51,533 nt of DNA, taken from positions 1 through 51,533 of the forward strand of contig JACOZN010000014.1 of NCBI GenBank assembly GCA_016181305.1. The letters are read 5' to 3'. Every line of letters begins with the position of its first letter. Position 1 is the first letter of the stretch. This document shows positions 31,660 through 40,001 of the stretch, in pieces. The position numbers and the translations under genes are program-made. The notes beneath the pieces were generated by a model, which worked only from the letters and a program-made list of their open reading frames with translations, was not told where the DNA came from and ran no database searches. The DNA comes from Candidatus Woesearchaeota archaeon (lineage in GTDB: Archaea > Nanobdellota > Nanobdellia > Woesearchaeales > GW2011-AR4).

Positions 31660-32787
31660 TCAAGTGCAAATCAAATCAAGTTTTCCAATTTCCAATGCTT
31701 TCTTTATTTCCAAGCCAATCCTTTCGCCGTAGCTTATTGAGTATCCATAAAGATAGCCAGAATATGGCGTGAACAAAGTCCCAGGGCTTCCTGGAATTCT
31801 CATGCTTACATCAAAAATCACAATGTCTTCCCTGCCTTCTTCTGCGACAACAGCGCCCTGCAAAGCAAATGGACCAATTATACCATTTACGTGATGCTTT
31901 TTTGTTGCAGCAACAAACTTTTCTCCCAGCTCAAAGGCTTTTTCAAGCAAAGACTCCTTTATTGTTACATTAAAATGCCCTGTCTCAATGTATTTTGGCT
32001 TGATGTGCTTCAAAACTTCCAATTGCTCGGTTGCCGGCAGCCTTAAAATGCCGTCAAGATTTGTCTGGCGCCTTGCATCAGTGCCCATCAGTTCCAATTC
32101 ATCGTTCAAAGGGCTGTAGAAAAAGTTGAAATTCACATGAGCGCCAATGACATATTCCTCAATGATAGCTTTGATTAAATCCTTTTTTGTGATTATTTTT
32201 TTATTCAGCAAGTCGTTTGATTTTTCCTTATAATCCTTGTAGCTCGAGCACAGGAAAAATGCCCTTTCATAGCCTCTTTTGGCTTCTGCAACCTTTACAA
32301 TGCACAATCTGTCGATTTTCTTTGCGTCCTTGAATATTTTTGGCGTTCTTATGCCTGCCTTTTCAAGCAAAAAGTACTGGTTTTTCGGCACATCCCTTTC
32401 TTCGAGCTTAACCATGTCCCTTGTGCCGTAGATTGGCACCATAAACCTGTTTTCAATGTCCCTGAAATTGCAGTAAACCCAGAAGTACCTGTTGTGCACG
32501 AAGATTGTGTTTCTCTTTCTCAGCTCTTCCTGAACATTATTTTTTGTTATATCTGAGAATTTATTGACAATAATAACATCATCAACAAAGCCGATGCCTT
32601 CCCTTCTTTTGTAGTATTTTGTGTAAGTTTTTTCCCTTCCCTTCTGCGCAATAACCAATGTTTTGAATCCATGCGAATGCGCGCCCCTGCAAACATCCAA
32701 TGCAGAATGCCCGCCGAGCACTCCGATGGTTATGCTGTTCTTGTCGTAATTTTCCAGCAATTTTGATATTTGGTTGCGGGAAATCAT
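31660..32787 (-). CDS. PurP-like ATP-grasp protein (divergent paralogue)
   Basis: A 375-residue protein of the PurP family. It keeps the N-terminal GVLGGHSALDVCRGAHSHGF block, the ATP-grasp core (IIEEYVIGAHVNFNFFYSP) and a metal-site region (GPFALQGAVV, IFDVSMRIPGSPGT). Two conserved blocks of true PurP are altered: IPHGSF reads FVHNRYF, and the GGRGYF loop reads KRGYERAFF. So ATP or substrate binding may differ. Paralogous second copies occur in Thermococci and others, with unclear role. Directly downstream of the canonical copy (1-base gap). Confidence 0.8.
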   Translation of the reverse strand: MISRNQISKLLENYDKNSITIGVLGGHSALDVCRGAHSHGFKTLVIAQKGREKTYTKYYKRREGIGFVDDVIIVNKFSDITKNNVQEELRKRNTIFVHNRYFWVYCNFRDIENRFMVPIYGTRDMVKLEERDVPKNQYFLLEKAGIRTPKIFKDAKKIDRLCIVKVAEAKRGYERAFFLCSSYKDYKEKSNDLLNKKIITKKDLIKAIIEEYVIGAHVNFNFFYSPLNDELELMGTDARRQTNLDGILRLPATEQLEVLKHIKPKYIETGHFNVTIKESLLEKAFELGEKFVAATKKHHVNGIIGPFALQGAVVAEEGREDIVIFDVSMRIPGSPGTLFTPYSGYLYGYSISYGERIGLEIKKALEIGKLDLICT

Positions 32788-32788
32788 T

Positions 32789-33802
32789 TTATCCCAACAC
32801 TCTCTTCATCTGATTCGTCTTTATCGCATTCTTTATCTCAATCGCAATCCTTCTTCCTGTTGACATCGGCTTATCATATTTTAACCAAGTGTAAGGGCTG
32901 CCTTCAATGAATGGGTTTGTGCCTGCAACGATTCTTGCTGAAATTTCAAAGACATAAATCTCCTCTTCAGGAGTCAGTATTGTTTCAAGGCAGAATGGGC
33001 CGAACAATCCAGGCGGAGCGAGTTTTTTTGAAACTTCAACAACCTTTTCACCCATTTCAATCAATCTTGGCAGGAATGACTCACGAACAACAACCGGAAT
33101 ATTTCCAACAATGACATAGCTAGGATCAATCTTTGGCAGAACAATCTGGTCTCTTGCTGAAATCCTGCCTAAAGAGTCAACATTGCTTTCATACCTTATG
33201 TCGCAGCCCATGATTTCAATTTCATTTGTCAAAGAAGAGTAAAAGTAATGAATAAACAAAGGAACTCCGATTATGTATTCCTGCAATACATATTTTCTTA
33301 ATTGGTATGGCTTGATTTTCCTGTAGAAGTCCTTCTTGTCCTTTGCAAGGAAATACCCCCTTCCTCCCTCTGCGCCCATGAATTTGACAATAACGAGCCT
33401 GTCAATGTCTTCTGGCTTTTTGAATAACAAGGGAACTTTCAATCCCGATTTTGTGAGCCACTGCCTCTCCAGATGCCTGTCAGACTCCCATTTAAGGATT
33501 TTCTTGTTGCCGTAGTAATTGACCTTGAGCTTTTCAACTTCCTCATAGCCCATGTAGGTTACAAAAGAGCCGTGCGGAATGATGATAGCATTCTTTTTAA
33601 TAAGCTCTTTCTGTATTTTTGGGAAATTCTTGTAGGAATCAATGCTTATGATATCATCTGCTGCATTAAACATCTTATAGGGGCTTTCTGAGCCCTTTTT
33701 GCACACAGCAATGGTCTTGAAGCCTTCGTCATGCGCTCCCTTGAATATTTGCAGTGCAGAATGAGAGCCTATTGTTGCAATCCTGTATTTTGGCTGCGCC
33801 AT
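32789..33802 (-). CDS. purP: FAICAR synthetase PurP
   Basis: A 337-residue archaeal enzyme that formylates AICAR with formate and ATP, replacing the folate-dependent route. Family blocks: IATIGSHSALQIFKGAHDEG, IIPHGSFVTYMG, KWESDRHLERQWL, the ATP-grasp loop VKFMGAEGGRGYFLA, QEYIIGVPLFIHYFYS, and GPFCLETI with EISARIVAGTN near the C-terminus. It starts leaderless at 33802: a TATA-like box (RC of about 33822-33835) precedes it. First gene of a four-gene minus-strand operon ending in guaA. Confidence 0.9.
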   Translation of the reverse strand: MAQPKYRIATIGSHSALQIFKGAHDEGFKTIAVCKKGSESPYKMFNAADDIISIDSYKNFPKIQKELIKKNAIIIPHGSFVTYMGYEEVEKLKVNYYGNKKILKWESDRHLERQWLTKSGLKVPLLFKKPEDIDRLVIVKFMGAEGGRGYFLAKDKKDFYRKIKPYQLRKYVLQEYIIGVPLFIHYFYSSLTNEIEIMGCDIRYESNVDSLGRISARDQIVLPKIDPSYVIVGNIPVVVRESFLPRLIEMGEKVVEVSKKLAPPGLFGPFCLETILTPEEEIYVFEISARIVAGTNPFIEGSPYTWLKYDKPMSTGRRIAIEIKNAIKTNQMKRVLG

Positions 33803-33890
33803 ATAAGAGGGTATGCTATATTCTATATAAATTTTACTACCCCTAATAGATATTAAAGAATTGTTTGCTATATGGAAAAGAATATTACAC

Positions 33891-34604
33891 TTATGTTAAA
33901 CTTAAAGGATGGTAGATGGCAACATTTGTATTGCCTGGCTTTGAATCAATTGATAAGTGACTTCTAAGAAATTTGCAAACTAGCGAAACATAATATAATC
34001 CAAATCCACTCTCTTCACCGCGAGTTGAGACGCCAAGCTTAAGAAAATCACTTTTAGGCATGCCTTTGGGAAAACCTTGCCCATTGTCATTAACGTTAAA
34101 CTTTACGAAATCACCTTCAAGAGGCATTTCATGAGATATATAATCTGCTATCGGTATAACCCCGGAAAATTGTGATACATTTACTGAAATTTTTCTATCA
34201 TCTGGCTTAGTGAATTGCGCAGCATTTTTTACCAGATTGTATAATGCAGAATAGATTAATGAATCAATTGAAAATATATTTTTATCCATTTGAATAGAAT
34301 ATGGGATTTCAAGGTGGTGCCTATGCCTAAAAAAGTTAGTTAGTTGATTAATTTTTTTTTCTATGTCTTGGCTGTCGTATTTATCCAAGTATACAATATC
34401 CTTTTTTGACAATGTTTGTATCGATTTAACTATCTCACAAACGTGATCAATATAACTATTCTCTTTATCTGGTTGAAGCGATGGCTTCTCACCCATGACT
34501 CTAAGTTCGCTGCATGAAAGCAAAGCAGACAATACTCCATCTAAATCATGACCTAGTAAACTACTGATGTTTGCTTTTTCCTCAGGTTCTAAAGGATTAT
34601 TCAT
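33891..34604 (-). CDS. Soluble histidine-kinase core, no sensor domain
   Basis: A 237-residue protein with a HisKA-like helix carrying GHDLDGVLSALL (His19 in an H-D-L box) and a GHKL ATPase domain. Visible are the N-box LVKNAAQFT, the G1-type DNGQGFP and the G2-type GEESGFGLYYV. There is no signal peptide, membrane segment, PAS or GAF domain, so it must take its signal from a partner. No response regulator is adjacent; the only receiver-like domain in the window is in the fusion at 22353. Codon use differs from purP and purA on either side. Confidence 0.78.
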   Translation of the reverse strand: MNNPLEPEEKANISSLLGHDLDGVLSALLSCSELRVMGEKPSLQPDKENSYIDHVCEIVKSIQTLSKKDIVYLDKYDSQDIEKKINQLTNFFRHRHHLEIPYSIQMDKNIFSIDSLIYSALYNLVKNAAQFTKPDDRKISVNVSQFSGVIPIADYISHEMPLEGDFVKFNVNDNGQGFPKGMPKSDFLKLGVSTRGEESGFGLYYVSLVCKFLRSHLSIDSKPGNTNVAIYHPLSLT

Positions 34605-34684
34605 AACTCTATAGTAATGATATCCATTATATAAACCTAAGCATTCCGCAACCTTTAAATAAAAATCCCCTTTGCCGCTAAGTT

Positions 34685-35923
34685 ATGGCAAGGCAATACA
34701 ACCCTTCAAACGTTGCAGTCATCGGAATGGAATGGGGTGATGAAGGCAAGGGCAAGATTGTCGATTTTCTGGCTGAGAAAGCAGACATTATTGCAAGGTT
34801 CAACGGCGGCAACAACGCAGGGCATACAATCGAGGCAAACAACAAAAAAATTGTCGTGCATCTGGTTCCTTCAGGGGTTATGCACAGGAACAAGTTCAAC
34901 GTTGTGGGAAACGGATTGGTTATTGACCCTAAAATCCTGCTTCATGAAATCAAAAATCTCGAGAAAAACGGCATAAAAATTTCACCTCAAAATCTCGCAA
35001 TAAGCGAAAATGCCCATGTAATTCTGCCGCACCATATTGCTGAAGACAGGCAGGCAGGCGGCAAAATCGGAACAACCGGGAGGGGCATTGGACCCGCTTA
35101 CACCGACAAGGCGGCAAGAATCGGGCTGAGAATGCAGGACTTTGTTGATGATTCAATCTTTAAAAAAAGGTTTGGCGAGGAAGAGTTTTATCAGGAATAC
35201 AAAGGCTATGCAGAGGAATTAAAGCCCTATATTAATGATACAACGGCCATAATAAATGATGCAATAGGCAACAACAAAAAAGTTATTTTTGAGGGCGCGC
35301 AGGGAACTTTGCTGGATATAGACCATGGCACATATCCGTTTGTTACTTCATCCAGCGCAACATCAGGGGGAGTCTGCACAGGGCTTGGAATTTCGCCAAG
35401 AAAAGTGCAAAGTGTAATGGGGGTATGCAAGGCTTACAAGACAAGAGTGGGCAATGGGCCTTTTCCGACTGAGATTACAGGCGCTGTAGGGCAGAAAATA
35501 CAAAAAATCGGCAGGGAATTTGGCGCAACAACCGGAAGGGAAAGAAGAGTTGGCTGGTTTGATGCATTGATTGGCAAGTATGCTGTCATGGTTAACGGCA
35601 TTGACTCAATCGCATTGACAAAGCTTGACGTATTCACGACAGTTGACAAATTAAAGATATGCGTTGCTTACAAATACAAGGGCAATGTGCTGAAGGACTT
35701 CACAACAAGCATAAAAATACTGCAGAACTGCCAGCCTGTTTACGAGGAATTGGATGGCTGGTGGGACGACATCACAAAAGTAAGAAGCTATGACAAATTG
35801 CCCAATAATGCAAAGAAATACTTAAGAAGGATTGAAGAATTATTAAAAGTTCCAATCTCAATCATTTCAGTCGGGCCAAAAAGAGAGCAGACGATTGTGG
35901 CAAGGAATGAGTTTTTGGTTTGA
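34685..35923 (+). CDS. purA: Adenylosuccinate synthetase
   Basis: A 412-residue GTP-dependent enzyme that joins IMP and aspartate on the way to AMP. Diagnostic motifs: GMEWGDEGKGKIVDF near residue 15, FNGGNNAGHTI, GTTGRGIGPAY, EGAQGTLLDIDHGTYPFVTS, TTGRERRVGWFDA and LTKLDV (GTP specificity). A TATA-like box (about 34651-34662) fits leaderless initiation at ATG 34685. Complements guaA so both AMP and GMP branches are represented. Confidence 0.95.
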   Translation: MARQYNPSNVAVIGMEWGDEGKGKIVDFLAEKADIIARFNGGNNAGHTIEANNKKIVVHLVPSGVMHRNKFNVVGNGLVIDPKILLHEIKNLEKNGIKISPQNLAISENAHVILPHHIAEDRQAGGKIGTTGRGIGPAYTDKAARIGLRMQDFVDDSIFKKRFGEEEFYQEYKGYAEELKPYINDTTAIINDAIGNNKKVIFEGAQGTLLDIDHGTYPFVTSSSATSGGVCTGLGISPRKVQSVMGVCKAYKTRVGNGPFPTEITGAVGQKIQKIGREFGATTGRERRVGWFDALIGKYAVMVNGIDSIALTKLDVFTTVDKLKICVAYKYKGNVLKDFTTSIKILQNCQPVYEELDGWWDDITKVRSYDKLPNNAKKYLRRIEELLKVPISIISVGPKREQTIVARNEFLV

Positions 35924-35959
35924 ATTATCATTTTACAAAGAGGTGCAATAAGGTGCACT

Positions 35960-37246
35960 ATGTCAAACAAAGTAAGTGTTATAGTTCCCAATTATAACAT
36001 GGGACGTTTTCTTCCAAGGGCAGTAGAAAGTGTAGCAAACCAAAAATACTCAAATATTGAAGTAATAATAGCTGATGATGGTTCTGAAGACAATTCTCCA
36101 AGAGTAATGGAAGATTTAAGCAAATTTTCAAGGGATGGCTTTTTCATTGTAGCGCTCAGATTATCGCATGGTGGAAGCTCAATAGCAAGGAATATGGGGC
36201 TCAAATCAGCATCAGGCGATTTCGTTACTTTTTTGGATGCTGACGACACACTTCCTGCAGGAAGTTTGGATTCCAGAGTAGAATTTCTACTTGCTAACCC
36301 AAAATTTGATGGCGTATTTACAGATGCAAACAAAGTCGAAGAAGACGGAAAGATGTGTCATGCAATAAGACCACCTAATAATATTTCTAGTGAGCAATTA
36401 GCACGATTGCTTATCACAAATGTTCTATCCCCAGTCTTCTATGCCACATTCATGCTGAGGAAAACAGCTCTCGAAAAATCAGGGAATTTTGACCACTCTT
36501 ATACAAGAACTGAAGACCTTGATTTCGTTTTTAGGGTTTTGACAAGGTGTGAAGTAGCTTATCTTCCACTTCCTACCTATAATTATCACACATCTACACA
36601 TGGTTATGGGGAGCGTTTATCCAACAGGGTAGTCTCTGGCATTACTAGGGCATTTTTTATTTCCAATAACACATCCGGATTAGAAAGATTAAAATATACA
36701 GCAAAAGCAGCATTGGCGGATTTCGCAAAGCTCGGATACGAATTCTTTACCTCCGCATTCTATACTAAGCAATGCTTAGGGCAAAATGGAACGCCGATAT
36801 ACGTACCAAAGTTTAAAACCATGATTCCGGAAGCAGATGAGCAGTTAGACATGGTTTTAAATAATGGTATTGACGAACATGGTAAACCGGTAAATGATGA
36901 TAGGATTACCAAGCTTGGCAGGATATTAAGAAAATACTGGATTGACGAACTACCGCAATTATTTTATAATATACCTAAAAGACAAATGTCATTGGTTGGT
37001 ATTAGACCAAGAAGGGAAGTCGACTGGGAACAAATTCCTCAGGAGCATAGGGATCGCGCTTTGAGATATAAACCTGGGTTTTTTGGCGTTCCATATTCTA
37101 ATCCAAATCGTAGGACTTTTCAAGATTTAATTGAAACTGAATCACGATATTTGGCAGAAAGAGAATTGAATCCTTATAGAACTCAATTGAAATATTTTTT
37201 CCTTATTTGTTATAATATTCTTTTTAAAGGGACAAGAGGTAGATAA
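35960..37246 (+). CDS. GT2 glycosyltransferase fused to phosphoglycosyl-transferase-like domain
   Basis: A 428-residue fusion. Residues 1-~235 are a GT-A family 2 glycosyltransferase: VSVIVPNYNMG, IADDGSEDNS (39-42), FLDADD (91-96) and RTEDLDFVFR. From ~265 the sequence matches the catalytic part of monotopic phosphoglycosyl transferases (PglC/WcaJ type): KFKTM (284-288), DDRITKLGRILRK, WIDELPQLF with the catalytic Asp-Glu pair (329-330), MSLVGIRPRRE and KPGFFG. The usual re-entrant membrane helix before KFKTM is replaced by a weakly hydrophobic helix (about 245-268). Such a protein could start and extend a lipid-linked glycan. Codon use differs from purA. Confidence 0.75.
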   Translation: MSNKVSVIVPNYNMGRFLPRAVESVANQKYSNIEVIIADDGSEDNSPRVMEDLSKFSRDGFFIVALRLSHGGSSIARNMGLKSASGDFVTFLDADDTLPAGSLDSRVEFLLANPKFDGVFTDANKVEEDGKMCHAIRPPNNISSEQLARLLITNVLSPVFYATFMLRKTALEKSGNFDHSYTRTEDLDFVFRVLTRCEVAYLPLPTYNYHTSTHGYGERLSNRVVSGITRAFFISNNTSGLERLKYTAKAALADFAKLGYEFFTSAFYTKQCLGQNGTPIYVPKFKTMIPEADEQLDMVLNNGIDEHGKPVNDDRITKLGRILRKYWIDELPQLFYNIPKRQMSLVGIRPRREVDWEQIPQEHRDRALRYKPGFFGVPYSNPNRRTFQDLIETESRYLAERELNPYRTQLKYFFLICYNILFKGTRGR

Positions 37247-37257
37247 AGGGCACCAAT

Positions 37258-38331
37258 TCAAACCTTCTCCACCACCAATTTCCCCTTCTCAACCTTAAGC
37301 ACAACCTCGTCTTTCTCTCCGAATTTTGAGATGTCAGTAACAATCTTCGGCAATAGAATCCTTGAAGCCCTGAAGTCCAGGTTTGTAATGATTTGCTGCG
37401 CTATCTCGCCGCTTAATCCCAAGTCCTCAAAAATCTTCAAGGTTGCCTCGTCCCTGTCCCTTGCAGAGAATATCTCTGACTTTTCAAAGAGGTATTTTGC
37501 AATCTTGTCTGCAATGTTTATGCTTGTGGCTTTTGTTATGCCCTGTAATCCGGGAGATAAATTCGCTTCAATAACCAATGGCCCTTTAGGGCTTTCAAGC
37601 ATGTCGACAGCGCATATCTCCGCCCCTATTGAAATTGCAGTTTCAATCGCGATCCTTTTGGTGTTCTGGTCAAGCACGCACGGCTCCCCTGTGCCGCCTG
37701 CGTGGATATTTGCCCTCATCTCGCCCCTTACAGCCTTTCTTTTCATCGAAGCAATAACCTTGTCGCCGACAACAAATGCCCTTATGTCAACTCCCCCTGT
37801 TTCTATGTATTCCTGAATTAAAAATGGCTGCTTCAATGCAATCAGGGCGTCAAGCATTGAGGAGGCAGCGGCATAGCTTTCCGCAAACATCACGCCTTTG
37901 CCCTGTGTGCCGTGCGGGAATTTCAGAACAATGGGGTATTTTACTTCATTTAAAATTTTTTTTGCGGCTCTTGTGGATGAAGCAAGGTACGTTGCAGGCA
38001 TTGGAATGCTAAAATGCTGCAAAGCAAGATGCGTAAGCAGCTTGTCATGCCCGATAGTGAAGGTCTCGGGCTTTATCGGGATGTAAGAAGAGCGGTACAA
38101 TGTCCTTGTCACAGAGCGCAGCAATGGAGCATACCTAAACGAGCCTCTCGGGTAGATGCAGCTGTACTGCGGCAGCTGCTTTCCCTCGTATAGCACATCC
38201 GATTTGCCTCCGCCCAGGTTTACCTCAACATCCCTCAAGTCAATGTTGTCAACAGAGTCAAAATAGCTTTTCATAGCCTCGATTACCATCATCGAGCTTT
38301 TGCTTCCAAGGGACATAACAGCGGCTTTCAT
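37258..38331 (-). CDS. RimK-like ATP-grasp ligase with AbrB-like tail
   Basis: A 357-residue ligase of the RimK family, which adds glutamate or other amino acids to proteins or small molecules. An N-terminal domain is followed by the ATP-grasp core: KPETFTIGHDKLLTHLAL, VLKFPHGTQGKGVMFA, LIQEYIETGGVDIRAFVVG, KRKAVRGEMRANIHAGG and VIEANLSPGLQGI (metal ligands). The last ~35 residues (ILLPKIVTDI, then EKDEVVLKVEKGKLVVEKV) look like half of an AbrB-type swapped hairpin, which is unusual for RimK. The gene lies 133 bases after a retropepsin-like protease gene on the same strand, a pairing seen for RimK and its zinc/aspartic protease partner. The substrate is unknown. Confidence 0.78.
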   Translation of the reverse strand: MKAAVMSLGSKSSMMVIEAMKSYFDSVDNIDLRDVEVNLGGGKSDVLYEGKQLPQYSCIYPRGSFRYAPLLRSVTRTLYRSSYIPIKPETFTIGHDKLLTHLALQHFSIPMPATYLASSTRAAKKILNEVKYPIVLKFPHGTQGKGVMFAESYAAASSMLDALIALKQPFLIQEYIETGGVDIRAFVVGDKVIASMKRKAVRGEMRANIHAGGTGEPCVLDQNTKRIAIETAISIGAEICAVDMLESPKGPLVIEANLSPGLQGITKATSINIADKIAKYLFEKSEIFSARDRDEATLKIFEDLGLSGEIAQQIITNLDFRASRILLPKIVTDISKFGEKDEVVLKVEKGKLVVEKV

Positions 38332-38380
38332 TTTTTGGAAAATTTATTTGATGCAGTCAGGCAAACTTTCCTGAGCTGGG

Positions 38381-38411
38381 TTCCCATTTCATCTTTGGAA
38401 GATGCTGGGAA
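38381..38411 (-). other. Hairpin between the protease and ligase genes
   Basis: Within the 133-base gap, CATCTT/AAGATG (38390-38404, loop of 3) is nested in TTCCC/GGGAA (38381-38385, 38407-38411). On the minus-strand transcript this would be an intercistronic hairpin with an internal loop. Possible RNA processing site or small RNA; no C/D or H/ACA boxes could be confirmed. Confidence 0.35.
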
Positions 38412-38464
38412 GCGACGTGTTTTTGAATTATTTATTTTATTGATTGATTTTTATCTAAATTTTT

Positions 38465-38821
38465 TCATTTTGTAGGGTCAATCAAAAATCCATCCTTTAA
38501 AATATTCTGCCCGATTAAAATCCTGTATTTCATATGGGCCCTGTCAGCCAAAGTGAACTCTGACTTTATTTTCTTGCCGGCCAATTCAATTTCAGCCTCT
38601 ATTATCGGGCGAAGCTTTGAGCCGTGGGCAGATTTGACAAGCTTTGACTTTATGACAGGACCTAATCTTAATTCAGCGGCAAGATTTGTGTCTATGGAGC
38701 TTTTTGTCGCGCCTGTGTCAATTTTTGCAATAACACTTTTTTTGCCATTATGATGCCTGACACTGACTTTTTCAGCCAATCCAATGACTACCTTGCCATT
38801 AAGTACCTTGTAACCACCCAT
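38465..38821 (-). CDS. Retropepsin-like protease, RimK-associated (RimB type)
   Basis: A 118-residue single-domain aspartic-protease-fold protein. The active-site loop is AKIDTGATKSSID (Asp35 in DTGA), followed by the family pattern of beta strands and LIGQNILKDGFLIDP near the end. Members are encoded beside RimK ligases in bacteria and archaea and have been linked to removing or trimming the residues RimK adds. One domain suggests a homodimer. It is just upstream of the RimK-like gene and 31 bases downstream of nikR, all on the minus strand. Confidence 0.8.
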   Translation of the reverse strand: MGGYKVLNGKVVIGLAEKVSVRHHNGKKSVIAKIDTGATKSSIDTNLAAELRLGPVIKSKLVKSAHGSKLRPIIEAEIELAGKKIKSEFTLADRAHMKYRILIGQNILKDGFLIDPTK

Positions 38822-38852
38822 AAAACTGATAGAAATAAAATGGTTTATTAAG

Positions 38853-39245
38853 TTATTGGTTTTGCAGAATCAATTCAGCTTCCTTAACTCCCTCGGTTCC
38901 TTTGATTTTGCTCAATAATTTCCTAACTCTTTCAACCTTTCCCTTCACTATAATCAGTTCCAGGCATGTGTGGTGGTCCAAGTAAGTATGCATTGAGCTT
39001 ACAATCTGGCAATGGTAGTCGTGCTGCAAATTGGAAACGTTCTTGCTGTAATGCCCGACTCTTTGGTCATAGACAACTTTTATTGTTCCAATAATCTGGC
39101 TTTCGTGCATATGGGTCAGCCTGTCACGTATTATGTCGTTGATTGCCTCCGACCTGTTCGTGTACCCTTTTTCTTTCAGGAACTTGTCAAATAATCCCAA
39201 TAGTTTCGGCTCAAATGAAATTCCGGTCCTTACAACCTTGTCCAT
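38853..39245 (-). CDS. nikR: Nickel-responsive regulator NikR
   Basis: A 130-residue ribbon-helix-helix repressor with an ACT-like metal domain. Residues 1-45 hold the DNA-binding part (VVRTGISFEPKLLGLFD, SEAINDIIRDRL). In the metal domain, His75, His86 and Cys94 match the nickel ligands His76, His87 and Cys95 of the E. coli protein. The fourth ligand position (His89) is Tyr88 in MHTYLDHHTCLE, codon TAC at 38982-38984. The start is 39245, where the family begins; a TATA-like box (RC of 39268-39279) sits ~25 nt upstream. Divergent from the nickel transporter, so it probably controls the lar locus. Confidence 0.88.
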   Translation of the reverse strand: MDKVVRTGISFEPKLLGLFDKFLKEKGYTNRSEAINDIIRDRLTHMHESQIIGTIKVVYDQRVGHYSKNVSNLQHDYHCQIVSSMHTYLDHHTCLELIIVKGKVERVRKLLSKIKGTEGVKEAELILQNQ

Positions 39246-39337
39246 GCAATGCAATTTATCGCTTTGCTTTAAATAACTTTCGTAACACGATTGCAAAAAG
39301 CGTAATATTTATATAAACTCCGCATATACTGCCGTGT
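39246..39337. promoter_or_regulatory. nikR / nickel transporter divergent promoter region
   Basis: A 92-bp region with a TATA-like box for each side: GTTATTTAAAGC (leftward, 39268-39279 on the other strand) and AATATTTATATAAA (rightward, about 39303-39316). An imperfect inverted repeat CGCTTTGC (39260-39267) / GCAAAAAGCG (39293-39302) spans the space between and overlaps the leftward box. It is the best candidate operator; no E. coli-type GTATGA-N16-TCATAC site is present. Confidence 0.45.
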
Positions 39338-40000
39338 ATGCTGGAATCAATATCGTTTATGGCTCTTGCCCTGGCGCTAGGGTTCAGGCACAGCTATGAC
39401 TCTGACCACTTGATTGCAGCCTCAAACATATTAAGAAAGGCTGATTCAGTAAAATCATCCATAAAAATCGGCTTTAGCTGGGTACTGGGGCACATGCTTA
39501 CGGCAGCAATCATAACAATAATACTTTTCATCTTTAAAGAGTCTTTTTTGAGCAATATCCTTCCACATTCCGAAAAAATTGCAGCAATAATGCTCATAAT
39601 GCTTGGAATTTTAAGCTTGAGGGATTTTTTAAGCCTTCATTCCCATGCGCATAGGCACGGAAACATAGTTCATTCCCACCCCCACATTCATCTTAAAAGG
39701 CACCATGACAGGCACTCCCACAGGCATATGTTTGGAGTCGGTGTTGTGCACGGCCTCGCAAGCAACAACGAGCTTTTGATGCTGTTTGCTGCCTCGCTTG
39801 CAGTCACATCGCTTGCAGGCTTGATTGCAGCCATTGGGCTGTTCAGCTTTGGGGTTGCCCTTGGAATGCTGCTTTTTGCGTTTGTCTTTTCATACCCGCT
39901 GATAAAACTCCACAGCGAAAAAATATACAATCTTGTTTCTTTAGGCACAGGCTCAATTGGAGTGGTTTACGGGGTATTGATGCTGTTTGCTTTTGCTTAA
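39338..40000 (+). CDS. Nickel/cobalt transporter, NicO/UreH-like
   Basis: A 220-residue membrane protein with six hydrophobic segments. The first carries FRHSYDSDHL, matching the His-x4-Asp-His nickel signature of this transporter class. A cytoplasmic or outer loop (about 100-130) is exceptionally His-rich (SHAHRHG, HSHPHIH, RHHDRHSHRH) and ends before VHGLASNNELLMLF. It imports nickel, or exports excess, as in related families; the lar genes directly downstream favour import. Leaderless at ATG 39338. larE begins two bases after the stop. Confidence 0.82.
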   Translation: MLESISFMALALALGFRHSYDSDHLIAASNILRKADSVKSSIKIGFSWVLGHMLTAAIITIILFIFKESFLSNILPHSEKIAAIMLIMLGILSLRDFLSLHSHAHRHGNIVHSHPHIHLKRHHDRHSHRHMFGVGVVHGLASNNELLMLFAASLAVTSLAGLIAAIGLFSFGVALGMLLFAFVFSYPLIKLHSEKIYNLVSLGTGSIGVVYGVLMLFAFA

Positions 40001-40001
40001 A

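Noticed and set aside
38341-38420. Box C/D guide RNA between the protease and ligase genes
   Set aside because: GATG- and CTGA-like words exist on both strands but not as proper RUGAUGA and CUGA boxes with correct spacing.
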